The notes: generated by a model not told the origin, from the letters alone. DNA of 64,000 nt from Thysanoteuthis rhombus (GCA_963457665.1 OY735207.1:43977179-44041178), one strand, 5' to 3'. Counted from the first letter of the stretch, positions 24,371-36,924 are shown. Numbers and translations: made by a program.

Positions 24371-24832
24371 ACCACTTTTTTGTAACTGACATATATGGCA
24401 GTATCACTGTTCATAATATGCTCTCTCCACCCCCAACTAAAATGTTTCAAAATCATCCTGCATGTGGTCTAATCTTGAGAAATGGCTGATTGTGGTACCC
24501 ACATGATCATGTTTACCTGAATAGCCCTTTGACAACTCCAGAATTAAATCTACGAACTGCATTAAGTTGAGTTTAACTTGGAACAACTCAATTCCAAAGA
24601 GGAGCAAATGTTGCCAAATCCACATGTAAGGAGGGCCTATTATAGGCATGAGATGTAGAAAAATACGGCACTGATCTTTCTTTTTCACTCTTGATTGATT
24701 TATTTATCTTCTGTTCTTTTGTTACGTTCAAAGTTTTTAGTTTTCTATTTTCCACCATCTATCTCTTTCAATCTTTTATTATCTCATTCTTCCTAATATT
24801 TACTCATTTATTTACTAATCTTTGAGACATTG
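24371..24832. other. Unannotated stretch
   Basis: An 83-codon minus frame (24437-24688) is unrecognised. T-rich DNA from 24690. Confidence 0.5.
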
Positions 24833-25460
24833 GGTAGCGTAACTATTATGGAAAACAGAATCAGAGAACCAAATTCAAGTTCTGACCACAGCTATTTACA
24901 TTCGCTCCACACTAACGCCCCTCGGGGGAGCCATGAAGCCACTCCTTCCTCTAGCCATGGATTACTAGCAGTAAGTGCCCTTCAGCCTTGTAAGGCAGTC
25001 CAACTAAGAGTAGGTTACTCTGACAAAAAACCTACGGATGTTCAGCTAGCGACTTGACCCAGTAAAACCCACTTGTTACTGAAACCGCAGCAGTATTATG
25101 CATGGTTAGGTTGTAGCCCTATGCTCCACAAAGAAACCACAGGAATGAACACAAAAAATAAAAACATTTATCTACCCATCTTTCTTGTGCAACCTAGTTT
25201 TCATGTCTCAACCATTTCATTCCTCTTTCTCTCATGCTCTCTCGGTTTTTCTATGACTTTTAAACTCTTGAAGCAATCAATAAACAAGATTAATTTGGGG
25301 AAATTGTCTCATATCTCAAGTGTCCTCGAGAAAATGAATTATCTTGATTAGGCTCCAGTGAAAAATAGACACAAGATAATTTGATAAATTTTGTTGATTC
25401 GTCTAATTACTTAATTTTCATAACTACTGTTAACCTTTATAGAATCATTGTACCCCTACA
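24833..25460 (+). mobile_element. tRNA-derived SINE or composite repeat, family C
   Basis: The head has GGTAGCGTAACTATTATGG (A-box-like) and AATTCAAGTTCTG (B-box-like). The body holds AAGGCAGTCCAACTAAGAG, TGTAGCCCTATGCTCCA and CAAGTGTCCTCGAGAAAATG. The same blocks occur in inverse orientation at 43745-44420, about 19 kb away. Partial copies are at 50840-51140 and 58925-59050. The element is long for a simple SINE, so it may be a tRNA head fused to a LINE-derived or other body. Confidence 0.6.
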
Positions 25461-25507
25461 AATCACCTAACCAACCGAGTAAGCTAGTTCTCGCTTTGCT
25501 CATCCAA

Positions 25508-25572
25508 ATGTGTATTTGTGTGTGTGTATGTGTATTTGTGTGTGTGTATGTGTATTTGTGTGTGTGTGTGTT
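25508..25572. repeat. 22-bp GT-rich minisatellite
   Basis: TGTGTATTTGTGTGTGTGTA repeats almost three times. It abuts the start of the dispersed repeat at 25563. Confidence 0.8.
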
Positions 25573-25880
25573 TAGGTGCTCCTTGTCGGATTTTAGGGAT
25601 TACTTGAAAAATTGCATGAGTTAACCACTAGGGACAATCTAGAATGATTTTTTTTTTTTAAGTGCTTTTTTTGGTCTCTATGTTCATTTTGGACCAACAA
25701 TGCCCGAATCTTATGCCGGTATTTTTTAGATTATTTTCAACAAAACTTTTATTTTTTTTAAGGTAAAAAAAAAAAGTTCCTTTATCTAAAATTTGGATAA
25801 TTTTTTAGATAATCAGTTCTTGTGCACGCAAGGAGTGCCGTGATCCATTTATGCAAGGCATGGATATAACTCATTATTAT
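25563..25880 (+). repeat. Dispersed repeat E, copy 1
   Basis: Shares TTTTAGGGA, GGTCTCTATG, GAATCTTATGCCGGT, TTTTTTAGATAATCAGTTCT and TTTATGCAAGGCATGGATAT with 44459-44745 in the same orientation. No coding potential. A short related piece lies at 43725-43760. Confidence 0.6.
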
Positions 25881-25960
25881 TAATCTTTATGACTATTGCT
25901 TACCCTCATTTTAATTTTTAGTTGCTTTTCATCACAACTTTACTCTTAAGCAGCCCGTGT
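25880..25960 (-). mobile_element. SINE family B tail fragment
   Basis: TTATTAATC...AGTTGCTTTTCATCAC matches the inverted body end of family B. The tRNA-like head is absent. Confidence 0.45.
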
Positions 25961-26214
25961 CTGTACCAGAACTAATTATCTAAAATTATCTATCAGTTAC
26001 ATTGCTAGAGTAAAAAGACTCAAGAAAAAGAGAAATTTATCATGAAATACCTTATCAGTTGTAGGACTATCATTGCTTTCCTCACCATTTACAAATTGTC
26101 TTGAATCACTATTTACTGCCTGCTAAGAAGACCCAGCACAAACAAACTTTCCGCAAGATATCTTATCACCAGTTCTTATGGTAAAATAGCATTTAAACTT
26201 TGATATTCTGATAC

Positions 26215-26430
26215 CAAGTTTTAGTTCATATGATGTGTTTGGATTACATATGACCTCGTGTGAATGTATCATTTGGCTTAGACAATGTAAATAGAATAAA
26301 CAATACAGAAAATTGGTCTGCGATAGGAATCGAACCAGCAACCAGTAGGGTAGCCGCTCCAAAGTGATGTTGCTCTTACCATAGAGCTAAACAGCTGCTA
26401 GTAATGCAATGGGCCAAATGACTGCTTCTA
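26215..26430 (-). mobile_element. tRNA-derived SINE, family A
   Basis: Read on the minus strand it has TAGCTCTATGGTAAGAGCA (A box), GGTTCGATTCC (B box), then the family body with TTGTTTATTCTATTTACATT and CCAAATGATACAT. The tRNA-related part would fold poorly, so it is a SINE and not a functional tRNA gene. Other copies: 31305, 31477, 36128, 53395 and 55459. Confidence 0.75.
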
Positions 26431-28195
26431 ACTCCAAATTCTCATTTTCTGTTCACTCACTATCTATATCTGCTGAATTTGTTTCCTTCAACGTGAACAA
26501 CTATATTATTAAGAAATGGATGTATAATTAGACAGAAATAGTGCCCATACAGACTACAAGCACCAACATTTGAATTTCATATTCAAAGCGTGTCCGAATG
26601 AATCATTGGACTAAGTCTTTATTCAAAATAACATCAACAAGGATATTGTGTGGATTGCCAGGTTATGTTTTTGTGCAAGAGTCCGTGATGAAAGTGATTT
26701 TATATTCCATTCATGTTCATGGAAGAAAGTGTATGTAAAAAGATTTAAAAAAAAAACCCTTTCAGGCTTGTTAGATTGCGAGTGTGCTTGTACTTTAAAA
26801 CACATTTGATGATGTTGAAACATCAGAAAGGATCAAGTGAGGAAAACTGTTACTCATTTAATTTCACACAAGATAGAGAAAAATGATTTAACACAAACAT
26901 TGATAACACTGGACTTCTCCAGCATAGCAAAAATAAATATTTTCTGCACTGTAGAAAACAAACAGAAGCCATTTTTGTTATGAACTTGCATTTTATGAGT
27001 GCCAAATTATTAACTAACCTCTGCAAAAGCATTAGAATATTAGTGGTAATAATGATTTATCACAGATGGAGAAGAATTCTATCATCTTGAAAAGACAGCA
27101 CAATCCTCAAAATAGCCAAACTGCTCAACAAGAACTTTCAAATTGTTGAGAAATATATTTTTAAGACCCTGGTACATCATGTTGATCTTCTGACCTAGGT
27201 AATAACACAGCTTCAAAATCAAGCAAATGGTCAGAAAAAATATCACTGAGTAGCAAAACTAAATCTAAGGAGGTTGATCGAAGTAACATGTCCAAACCAT
27301 TTGATCCCGAATTCTCTGTCAGGATGCAAAATGTGTCAGGCCTGATATCTGACCACTTTTGAAGCCAAGACACAAGGTGAAATATCTAGAATGAGCTAAG
27401 GAAGAGCTACTTTGGATAGACTGGATAGATGGAGTGCGGGCTGCAATGCAAAGGAAGAGGAACATCCAGTACAACAAAGCAGTAACAAGGTGACAGAGGA
27501 GTTGGGTTTTCAGCAAGAATTGTAGGAGACGAATTGGTTGGACCTTTGTATGAATCAGTTGCAGTAAAAAATGAGTTCCCTGGCTGATATTGAATTTTTG
27601 AAAGACAATTTCCAGCCTTGGTTTATGAACCAGTCTCTCAGCCAATGGACAAAACCTATCACCATGCCAGACAATGCCCTTTCGTACAGTGCGCACACAA
27701 CGGTCAACTACCTGACTAAAGATGGGTTTCAAAGACAAAGAAGTATAAAAGTGGGCATCAGTTTGCTCCTGAAAGAGAGTAGTCTGAATTGTGAGGAAGC
27801 TATTACCTTTGAAGGAATTCAAAATTTAAAAAATTATGGATATTCGATTAATATCTGTGATTCGAGTGCAAGGATCTGACATTTCAAAGTAAATGATTTG
27901 CATAAGAGTTTTTGTTTTCAAAATAGCAATTAATTGTTGGGCTTCATTATTTCATGTAAATGATTTTTTCATAGCTTGTTTAAACTGTTGTAAGTCTGTG
28001 AGCTATTTAATGATTAAATCAATATTTGATTAGGGTATTACTGTTTTCTACACAGGCTTAATAGATTGGCACTATAAAAATTGGGGAATTAAAAAAAAAA
28101 ATGCTATGCAAATGTTTGTGTGAAAAATCATCAAAATTCTTCCACTGGAACTGAATTTAGAAGGGAAAAATGTATTTCCATAATAATTTGACTTG

Positions 28196-28198
<3 letters not shown>
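26431..28198. other. Stretch with two unrecognised overlapping ORFs
   Basis: The longest frames in the window without simple repeats lie here: 27319-27822 on the minus strand (167 codons) and 27571-27879 on the plus strand (102 codons), overlapping antiparallel. Neither shows a motif I know, and both lack splice-site or family support. One could be a decayed transposon frame. I do not call a gene. Confidence 0.4.

Positions 28199-28228
<30 letters not shown>
28199..28228. repeat. (TA)n flanking a Penelope-like copy
   Basis: Fifteen TA units that run directly into AATGTGTACTTTAGAGAG, the inverted 3' terminus of the element. Confidence 0.9.
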
Positions 28229-28230
<2 letters not shown>

Positions 28231-29386
28231 GTGTACTTTAGAGAGTGAGACAGACTCAGGAGTGAAGTGTTTGGTGGTAAGGTTTATTAATCCTTATAAG
28301 TCAATAGTCCATACATGTTTCGGGATTCTTCCCATCATCAGTGGTGTGTGCTGTGTGAGTGTGTATTAAAATGTACCATGCGGAACCAGAGTCCACTGCC
28401 AGGAGCTATGCATTGTGGGTGAGTTTTGTTGTCAGGGCTGCACGAGGACTCCTGCTGAATGGAAGAATGACCAGTAAGTATCAGGTCTTTGGTAAAGCAG
28501 CAGCAGTTGGTCTTGGGGAGGGCAGAGTGTGTCAAGGTAGGGGGTAGTGATGTGGAGTTGGGTTTTTTGGTATGTTTGGGGTAGTGTAGAAGGAGGGGTG
28601 GTGAGGTCAAGGAGCTACATAGGTATCAACCTTAAGAGTTATTGAAAATGTTTTGGCTATGATTTGGACAGGGGTTATAACAGGCTAAGGTGAAGTTTTT
28701 CCTATGGGTCTGGGTGACTTTATAAAAGTTCTACAGAAACACGAAGATATGTGGATCAACCAACTCAAAACCCTATATCCTAATGGATTAAACACTGAAC
28801 TAAACAATCCTCATCACGCAGAACCCTAATACACAAAACTCCTACCAATAATATCCTCACACCCACATCTAAGATACATTCAATAATGGAAGCTTCAAAG
28901 TCACCCAGACCCATAGAAAAATTCACTTTAGCCAGTTATAACCCCTGTCCAAATCATAGCCAACACATTTTCAATAACTTATAAGGTTGAAACCTATGTA
29001 GCTCCTTGACCTCACCACCCCTCCTTCTACACTATCCCTAACATACCAAAAAATCTAACTCCACATCACTCCCCCCTACCCTGACACACTCTGCCCTCCC
29101 CAAGACAAACTGCTACTGCTTAACCAAAGACCTGATACCTAACTGGACATTCTCCCACTCTGCAGGAGGCCTCCAGCAGCCCTTACAACACAATTTACCC
29201 ACAATGCATAGCTCCTCATAGTGGACTCTGGTTCCATATGGGAACTTTTAACACATACTCACACAGCACACACCACTGAAGATGGGAAGAATCCCGAAAC
29301 ATGTCTGGACAATTTACATGTAAGGATTAATAAACCTTACTTCAGAACACTTTACTCCCAAGTCTGTCTCACTCTCTAAAGTACAC

Positions 29387-29390
<4 letters not shown>
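28228..29390. mobile_element. Penelope-like element, two 3' ends in inverted array
   Basis: The left arm (28228-28722) is the minus-strand 3' end and the right arm (28722-29390) the plus-strand 3' end of one family. The whole is a 1.16 kb imperfect palindrome with different truncation points in each arm. The right arm opens with EDMWINQLKTLYPNGLN, matching the last conserved block of the GIY-YIG endonuclease in Penelope-like proteins (WIxxLxTLxPxGLN), and a long 3' UTR follows. Both outer ends carry the same terminus (CTCTCTAAAGTACACATT) against (TA)n. Inverted and tandem arrangements are known for this class. Both copies are old and broken. No reverse transcriptase part is present. Confidence 0.72.
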
Positions 29391-29429
<39 letters not shown>

Positions 29430-29541
29430 GTATGTAATAATAATTGATAATTGTGTCATCCACAGACAGCTATTTCATTGTATTACAACTCCTCAGTGTG
29501 GCTATATATATATGTATATATATGCATCATGATTTGGCATG

Positions 29542-29587
<46 letters not shown>
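29389..29587. repeat. (TA)n tracts around a SINE fragment
   Basis: TA runs at 29389-29437 and 29545-29587. Between them, 29430-29495 is the inverse of part of the SINE at 47518-47585 (GTCATCCACAGACAGC, TTTCATTGTATTACAACTC). Confidence 0.8.
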
Positions 29588-29589
<2 letters not shown>

Positions 29590-30264
29590 CAAGTCAGGAA
29601 TGCAATATAATATAATACAATATCCGATATGTGATGGGTTTATTTCATAAGGTGCTCAATATATTCAAGATTAAACATTAAATTGACTTAGAGTAGAGCT
29701 TAAAATATGATGAAGTACTTTCTGTCAGTTTGAAAGAGCAATCAGCTGTTTTAAAGCTTGTTATGGACAGCCATGTGATAAACAGAGGTTGCTCCATTGA
29801 CAGTTATCAACAAGTCACTCTCTTCCGTCACAGTTTGTTTTTTCTAAGAACTTATCAACTCTTGAACATTGAGCAGCTGGAAGATAAGCAGTGAGCACTT
29901 TTTGAAAGGTCTTTGATGTGTGAGTGGACACCGACAGAAACTCAGATGAACACGGTGAACATTCAACTCTGTCCTCCTCGCCACATATTTTTGTCATTAA
30001 TGGATGTTTTTTTTTGCAATTCACTGTTGAATTAGCCCTTTCTTCAACCATCTTTGGACATTATGGCTAGGATTACTTTCTAAGATTGAAGAGAAAGACA
30101 ATTTTTAAAGACATTTTTTCAATATGAAATAATTACTTTAAAAAAATACATTTAAAAAATCATTAATTTACCTAAAACGGTTATGATGATCAGAACAATT
30201 TGTAATGAAAGACAAAAAATATTTCATCAAGATTATAAACGTCATATTTCATCAATTAGTATAA
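29588..30264. other. Unannotated stretch
   Basis: A 78-codon minus frame (29815-30051) with several cysteines is unrecognised. Confidence 0.5.
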
Positions 30265-30614
30265 TATACTATGTATATATTCAAATCTAAGAATGAGTAA
30301 TACAAATTTTATACACAAATGTAGATAAAAATATTTACAATCAAACTCAATGGATTCTGTATACAATATCATATACAGATATTTACATACATTCAACAAA
30401 AATCTAATGAATTCAAATGCTCAACAGCAGTAGTAGACTTATACTATGTATATATTCAAATCTAAGAATGAGTAATACAAATTTTATACAAAAATGTAGA
30501 TAAAAATATTTACAATCAAATTCAATGGATTCTGTATACAATATCATATACAGATATTTACATACATTCAACAAAAATCTAATGAATTCAAATGCCCAAC
30601 AGCAGTAGTAAACT
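30265..30614. repeat. Nearly identical 175-bp tandem duplication
   Basis: TATACTATGTATATATTC starts at 30265 and again at 30440, and the two units differ at only a few positions to their shared end (CAACAGCAGTAGTA). The high identity marks a recent event in a region of old repeats. No coding content. Confidence 0.9.
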
Positions 30615-31304
30615 GACGGTTGGTAGCCCACCCCAGGTAACATCAATATGACTACCTAAAAAATTTTCATACAATTTCTTCTTAATTCTTTTTTTGTTAT
30701 GATACATCAGTAAGTCCACACAATGTCTCAGAAAAAAATAAAATCATTTCAATTAAATTTTGATGATAGGTAGGGGTTATGGTAGAGTTAGTAAATTTTG
30801 GGGGTGGATCTCGGATTTTTTTTCTGATTAAAAGATATTTTTCAGTTTTTATTCCCCTGCATATAAGTATCCAGCCATGACTGTCCACATGATATCTCCA
30901 ACAGTTCTCAATAAACTACAAGGAAATTTTGTGGAAGAATGGAGGCCTCAAAAGAAGGGGTTCATTTTTTTTTTTAGCGGATCCATGCACAATTACCTCC
31001 TCTACATCATAGTTATATGTCTATGCCACATGGTATCACCAGAAGTTTGCAAGTGCTCACAACGATATCTCTACAAGTCCTCGAAGAATTATCGGGAAAT
31101 TTTGTGGAAGGATGGACCATAAGCCATGGAGGAAGAGATTGAAGTTCAGGATCGATATATGCACAGTACCCCACCTCCTACATCATAGTTATATGCCCAC
31201 TCCACATATTGCCAAAAATTCTCGATAAATTTCAACAAAATTTATTGGAAAGATGCACAATGTGGTAAGAAAGAGTTGGTTGAATTCTTCTTTCATACAT
31301 TTAT
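30615..31304 (+). repeat. Dispersed repeat G, tandem degenerate units
   Basis: Roughly 170-190-base units built on CTCGATAAATTTCAA, TTTTGTGGAAGGATGG and TCCATGCACAATTA repeat about three times. Related units occur at 31910-32130, 42045-42200 and in the core of the fold-back at 4300-4450. An old non-coding family of unknown type. Confidence 0.55.
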
Positions 31305-31490
31305 GTACCGTTATTACAAGGTGAATGTTCCATTTGGCCTAGATAACTTAAATAGAATAAACAATCAAAGAAAACGGGGTTGCTCAAGGAATTGAACCTG
31401 TGACCGATAGGGTAGTCGCTTCAATGAGGCATTGCTCTAACCTTTGAGCTAAACAGCCACCAGTAGTGCTATGGCCCAAATAACTGCATT
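31305..31490 (-). mobile_element. SINE family A, minus copy
   Basis: The inverse reads GGCTGTTTAGCTCAAAGGTTAGAGC (split by the family tRNA head), then CACAGGTTCAATTCC and the usual body. Its head faces the head of the next copy. Confidence 0.8.
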
Positions 31491-31900
31491 ACAGGCAACT
31501 GTTTAGCTCAATAGTTAGATCAACGCTATATTGGAGCGGCTACCCTATTGGTCACAGGTTCGATCCCTGCAGCAGCCCTATTTTCTTCCATTGTTTATTC
31601 GATTTACATTGTCTAGGTCAAATGATACATATACCGTGTAGTGAGGGGGGATCATTTCGAATAGTTTTATTATAATATGACGCAATATTGGAGCGGCTAC
31701 CCTATTGGTCACAGGTTCGATCCCTGCAGCAGCCCCATTTTCTTCCATTGTTTATCCGATTTACATTGTCTAGGCCAAATGATACATATACCGTGTAGTA
31801 AGGGGGGGGTCATTTCAAATAGTTTTATTATAATATAACGCAATTTATATTCATTTCTGTTGTATTGTACATCCATTTCTTGATAATACACATTTATGTG
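31477..31900 (+). mobile_element. SINE family A with internal tandem duplication
   Basis: A box TTTAGCTCAATAGTTAGA near 31503, B box GGTTCGATCCC near 31557, body with GTTTATTCGATTTACATTGT, and end GTTTTATTATAATATGACG. From TATTGGAGCGGCTACCC the element starts over at about 31686. The second unit has B box and body but no A box. The units are about 158 bases apart and nearly identical. The first unit could still bind TFIIIC in principle. Confidence 0.85.
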
Positions 31901-31909
31901 TACACCCAT

Positions 31910-32130
31910 GACTGTCTACTGGATAACTCCAAAATTCTCGATAAATTTCAATTAAATTTTCTGGAAAGGTTGGCCACAAAAGAAGTGACTAAATTTCAGA
32001 GGATGATCCATGAATAAACCCCCCCCACCCCGTTGTAGCCATAGTTACACACCACATGATATTGCTGAAGATGTGATACAGAAGAAATGATTCAATTTTT
32101 GAGCAGATCCATGCACAATTATTTCCCCTG
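31910..32130 (+). repeat. Dispersed repeat G unit
   Basis: Carries AATTCTCGATAAATTTCAAT, GGAAAGGTTGGCCAC and CAGATCCATGCACAATTA as in 30885-31290. A C run interrupts it at 32019. Confidence 0.55.
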
Positions 32131-32737
32131 ACAATGATGCTGGGAGAGGTACGTTCTCTCAGAGCGCTTTTCAGTTCAATCGTATATATATATTTTTTTA
32201 AAGATACTGAATAAAAACATTTTCATAGTACCCACACTTATTTTCACATTATTTATAACTGAAAAATTAAAAACTGAAGATGTGTAGGATTTTTAGACAA
32301 TGAAGGCTTAAGCCATCAAATTTGATAATATTTGAGAACCATGTGTAACAAATAGTATTTGTACAAAAAGATCACTAAAAATCCTGGGATGAAAGCAAGG
32401 TCGGGGAGGGGAGTGACACTATTAGTTACGGGTGACACCAACCATAGGCCCGCCACTGCTTATCAGATTTGCAATTCATGTAAAGCACAAAAAAATTCTC
32501 AATTCAACCACCACAGTGATTTAAATACTCTAAAAAGTTTGCCTTCTAATAAATAAATCAATTATCCTCATGAATAATTTTACTCATAAAATACTTCAAT
32601 TGGCAACTTATAGAGGATTTCCTAAATACAAAATGTTTATGATGGGTAAAAACTAAAAATTTAACCCAACATTGGTAATATATCAAATCACGTTTTTAAA
32701 AAAGTATGTAAAATATGTCATTGATAAAAAAGATTTT

Positions 32738-32768
<31 letters not shown>

Positions 32769-35700
32769 GATGTTTTATCAAAAACAGATTTAAAAAAGCC
32801 AGTAAATTTCACATAACTTTAATATTCCGGGTGGGATTTTTACAATTATATTGAACTTGTGTATCACAATTTTGATGCAGACAAACAAAATTAATTCATG
32901 AAAAATTATTTTCTTTCAACACAAACTTACGATTCCATACAGATTTAAACATTTTCTGTTTTGAGTATGTAAGACCATAATCTATACAGATTTCAGTTTA
33001 TCCAGATTTTATTCATATTCAATCCGATAACATTAAAAAAAAATGACTCATAGGCAAGATTAAAAGGAAATAAAATACGAGAAATTGAAATAATCTTAAT
33101 TTTTGATTGTTTTTCTTTATGACAACATTGATGGCTTGAGTTTAAGTTGATTTTATTCATTTCCATTTTATACAAATAAAAGACTTTAAAATTGAGACAA
33201 AACCGAAATAAAACTGAAGTTGAAATAAATGGAGAAAAATTTATTATTTCTTCATGTAATAACCGTAGTTGCAGCATAGAGAGAGAATAATATAGAAAAA
33301 ATTACAATTAATAAAATTAATTGAAGTAAAATATAGCTAAAGAATTTTTCTACCTAAATAGATGACAGAATTCACTAAACACCAATAAGGTCTTGTCAAA
33401 ATCAATGATAAAATTACTTACTCAAAGTTGTGATAAAAGGCAACTAAAAAAACCTAGATAAAGGTAAAAAAAAAAAAGTAGTCAAAATGAATACTAAAAT
33501 TACTCACTTTTGTTGAAATGGCCAAACAAACAAAGTTGGTAAGGGAATTGAGTGTGAACCGGTCCAGTATGTTTTGTGGGGCCCTAGCCAAGGTCAGTTC
33601 AAATTTAGAGCTATAAATCAAGTTCACAATAGACTTTATACCTCTGTGGTAGAATGAATGATAGCAATCAAAATGTATATCTAAAAAGTTCAAATAAATA
33701 AATTCATAGGTTGTTTTATAGGTAATAAACTTATTATTCAAATCAAGTACCACAAAAATAAAATTCAAAATACAAACAGTATAAACAAACACTGCTCACT
33801 TCTTAAAAATTTAAAAAACAATTAAAATCATTGCTGTGTACTGTAAAACTTGCGAAGTGAAGTTAATTGTATGTCACAGTGTGTTGCTGATGAGGCTAGA
33901 GTAGATAACCTCAACACGGGGTTCTCTCAGGTGTGGACCCAGTTGGGAGCAATTGGTCTCATTGGCTTAAAGCTGGCCCTGACTGTGAAGGAACCCTTGT
34001 TTTAGCTGGAACTTTAGCACCAGGACTGCCATTTTGGCCATTTTGGCCATTTTGGGGGCATTTTTAGATTTACTTAGAATATTTTATTTTTATAGATAGA
34101 AAAAGAATTTTGCAACTAATTTTTTCACTTTTCATCCATAAAACCTTTGTTTCCCCAGGAAATTTGTCAGTTTGAAAAAAAGCAATTTTGGCTATCTTTA
34201 CAAAGACACAACATGTAGCCATTTTGATATGGGTCATATTTATGACTAAAAGTGGCTAGATCTTTTTCAAATGGCTATCGGGTAGATTTAATTGCCAGGT
34301 AACAATGTAGATCTCATTCCCTCTGTATTAATATTAATTTTGAATACTAAAAGTAACCGATAAAATTATTTAGGGGGTCACGTTTATAATATACATGTAT
34401 GATTTTTTTCAACTTATTTAATTTAAACACCCTTAAAAATCTAGCCACTTTTAGCTGTTTGAAATTGCCATTATATTAAAATGGCCATTATCAAAATTGT
34501 TACATTATTTTTTAAGATTATGCAGTTGGTTCTATTTATAATGTAATTGTAATGCTAAACTGGACTCTTACTTTTCATCATTTGTATGGAAGTAAAACTT
34601 CAAAGTATTTGGTTACTTCCCTTGAGAAAATTTTATTTTAACCAGTAATCTTCTGTGCTTTTATGGAGGTTTTTGGAGGGAGCCTATATGGGCATGCCCT
34701 GAGGACCTTAATGAAAGCATGAAAAATTATTAAATTCTTATTTCCAAAATGTTGTTCAGAAAGGCAACATTTTGAAAAAAATCAAAACAAGGATTTCAAA
34801 ATCAAACCCCCAAATGTTTTTCAGCTGATGTTACAAAAATACAAAGAAATAAGAGAATTCATGAAATAAATAAATTCCCAAGAAGGGGAAAATAATTCAT
34901 GTAAGCTGTACTTCTGTACAAATGGTGAAAAATAAGGATCCAAGTTAGCATTATTGTTACATTGTAAATAGAACACAAACCCTTGAACTTGAAAAAAAAA
35001 ATCTACTTTTTCGTCTCTGAGGGGACAAATGTCTCATGGATTGAATTGAAAGAAAAAAGTTTCTATTTTCAAGAAGCCAGACTTTTCATGTGGACCAAAA
35101 ATCTAAGAAACAAAAATCTACAAGTATTCTCTATTTTTTAAGGATTATCACAGAAACATATCTGGTGTAAATTCTCATTCAAAATCAAACAAAACATTTA
35201 AAATTTAAAATTCAAAATCAAAATCAACCCTAATATGATCCTTAAACACTAACCCATTTCAATTTTTAAACTTGTGAAGAAAAAATACTGTCTTGCGTAT
35301 AATCCAACATAAAAATAATTTGTATTTAAAACGGAAAAGGAAATGATAAATTTAAAAGTATTTATTCATTTTATTTATACTCTCTCATATATTCTAAGTT
35401 AAATTAGACATTCGAAAATCTGAATCCAAATAAATATTATTTGTTTTATCACATCTATATTCACGTCCTTTCAAAAATTTTCATGTCACCAATTAAATTG
35501 AAAACATCTAAATTCAGAAATTACCTCAACTAAGGTTAGTAAACTAACATTGTACTATGGAAATCTTTATTTGTTTCATATTTTCTTTACTGATGTTGTA
35601 ATGATATAGATTTTATGTCCTCACAAGGTTACCAGGATCTGGCTTGAAAAAATAATGGAGTTCCTGCTTTTTCTTCAAAGAGCAGAACATTCTGGAACAA

Positions 35701-35774
35701 TAAAATTTAAAATTAACATTAATACAGAGGGAATGGAATCTACACAATGCCATGGTGAATCAGTAAACTGGACA
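32131..35774. other. Long unannotated AT-rich stretch
   Basis: A T run of 27 lies at 32741-32767. Short TTTTGGCCA tandem repeats lie at 34033-34058. Minus frames at 32993-33277 and 33454-33792 are low-complexity and unrecognised. Confidence 0.5.
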
Positions 35775-35905
35775 AAGGGACATCAGGATAGATCCCTTCA
35801 AGGAGGACAGGCCCCTTGAACCGAGACAAGCCCTTTGAACCGGAACAGGACCCTTGAACTGACACAAATCCCTTGAACTGGGATAGATCCCTTACACCCA
35901 GACAA
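35775..35905. repeat. 19-20-bp minisatellite, about six units
   Basis: CCCTTGAACYGRGACA-type units repeat with period 19-20. On the minus strand this gives a short FKG/SRFKG-like peptide repeat, with no sign that it is translated. Confidence 0.75.
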
Positions 35906-36127
35906 ACCTGATGTATGGTAAGCATATTTATACCATCAGTCATACATATTATTCAGAAAAATCTTTATTCAAACAGTGCTCAATACAAATAGTAGAGACA
36001 ATATATCAATTAGATACATAAATTCTGCTGATGATAATGGTGTGTATGTATATTCATATACACATACACATGGGTACTACATACAAATAGTTGTATAAAA
36101 AAATAATATAAAATATTTTGGGCCTTT

Positions 36128-36215
36128 GTATTACTGACACTTGTTTAGCTCAATGATAAGAGCAATGCTACATTGAAGTAGCCATCCAATGAAGCAGCCA
36201 CCCTCAATAAAGGAT
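36128..36215 (+). mobile_element. SINE family A, head fragment
   Basis: TTTAGCTCAATGATAAGAGC followed by GCTACATTGAAGTAGCC. The B box and body are missing, and part of the head is duplicated (GAAGTAGCC, GAAGCAGCC). Confidence 0.65.
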
Positions 36216-36924
36216 TCCCGAACCATACACCAGATGAACAAATCAGTAACTAACCCTTCAAACCATCAACAATAACAAAAGTAATTACACTTCCCATCAA
36301 GACAAAAATACTAACATCAACTTATACTATAGTAACCAACTACACAAACTACTATCAGTAGATCTTATTGTGAGGGAGAGTAGGGATGTAGTTGGAGTTC
36401 TGTGTAGTGACTAGATTGTGTAGTTGTGGGGGACAAAGCATTTTGTCCCCATGTATTTAGTTTTTCCCATTGTGTGCTGACATCACTGGAAATGTTGATT
36501 GAGGAAGAGACATGATAGTCGCCATGGCAGAATGGAGGATATACATGCCAAGTATGAGTGTTGATGTGAATATTAAACAATGTACGAATGATCGTAATGA
36601 AGACGCATACAAGTATTTAAAAAGATATAACGTACATTTAATAAAGGGACATTTCTAACAGTACAAGGCTGAAGGGAAATACATATTAAGAAATATCAAT
36701 ACGATTGTAAAGAGAAGAGAAGAGGCCTGTTTGGTTTAGAGGATCATACATTGAAATGAAATGAAGGAAAGAGTAATTGGTTAGGGAAAAATGTGGCATA
36801 ACAGGTCTAACGATTAGTTTATATATTAAATGGAATCTGATTAGCAGTGCCTGTAATAATGAGTAATATGTTTGGCCAGGCTAAATCATCAAAAGGCAGC
36901 TGGTCCAGGTTCAGGCAAGGAGAA
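36216..36924. other. Unannotated stretch
   Basis: A minus frame at 36365-36580 is unrecognised. Confidence 0.5.

Noticed and set aside
31503-31580. Possible functional tRNA gene
   Set aside because: A and B boxes are good, but the arms do not pair as a cloverleaf, and the same sequence with a SINE body occurs five more times.
35740-35943. Repeat protein from the FKG-type minus frame
   Set aside because: Explained by the 19-20-base minisatellite. There is no sign of translation.
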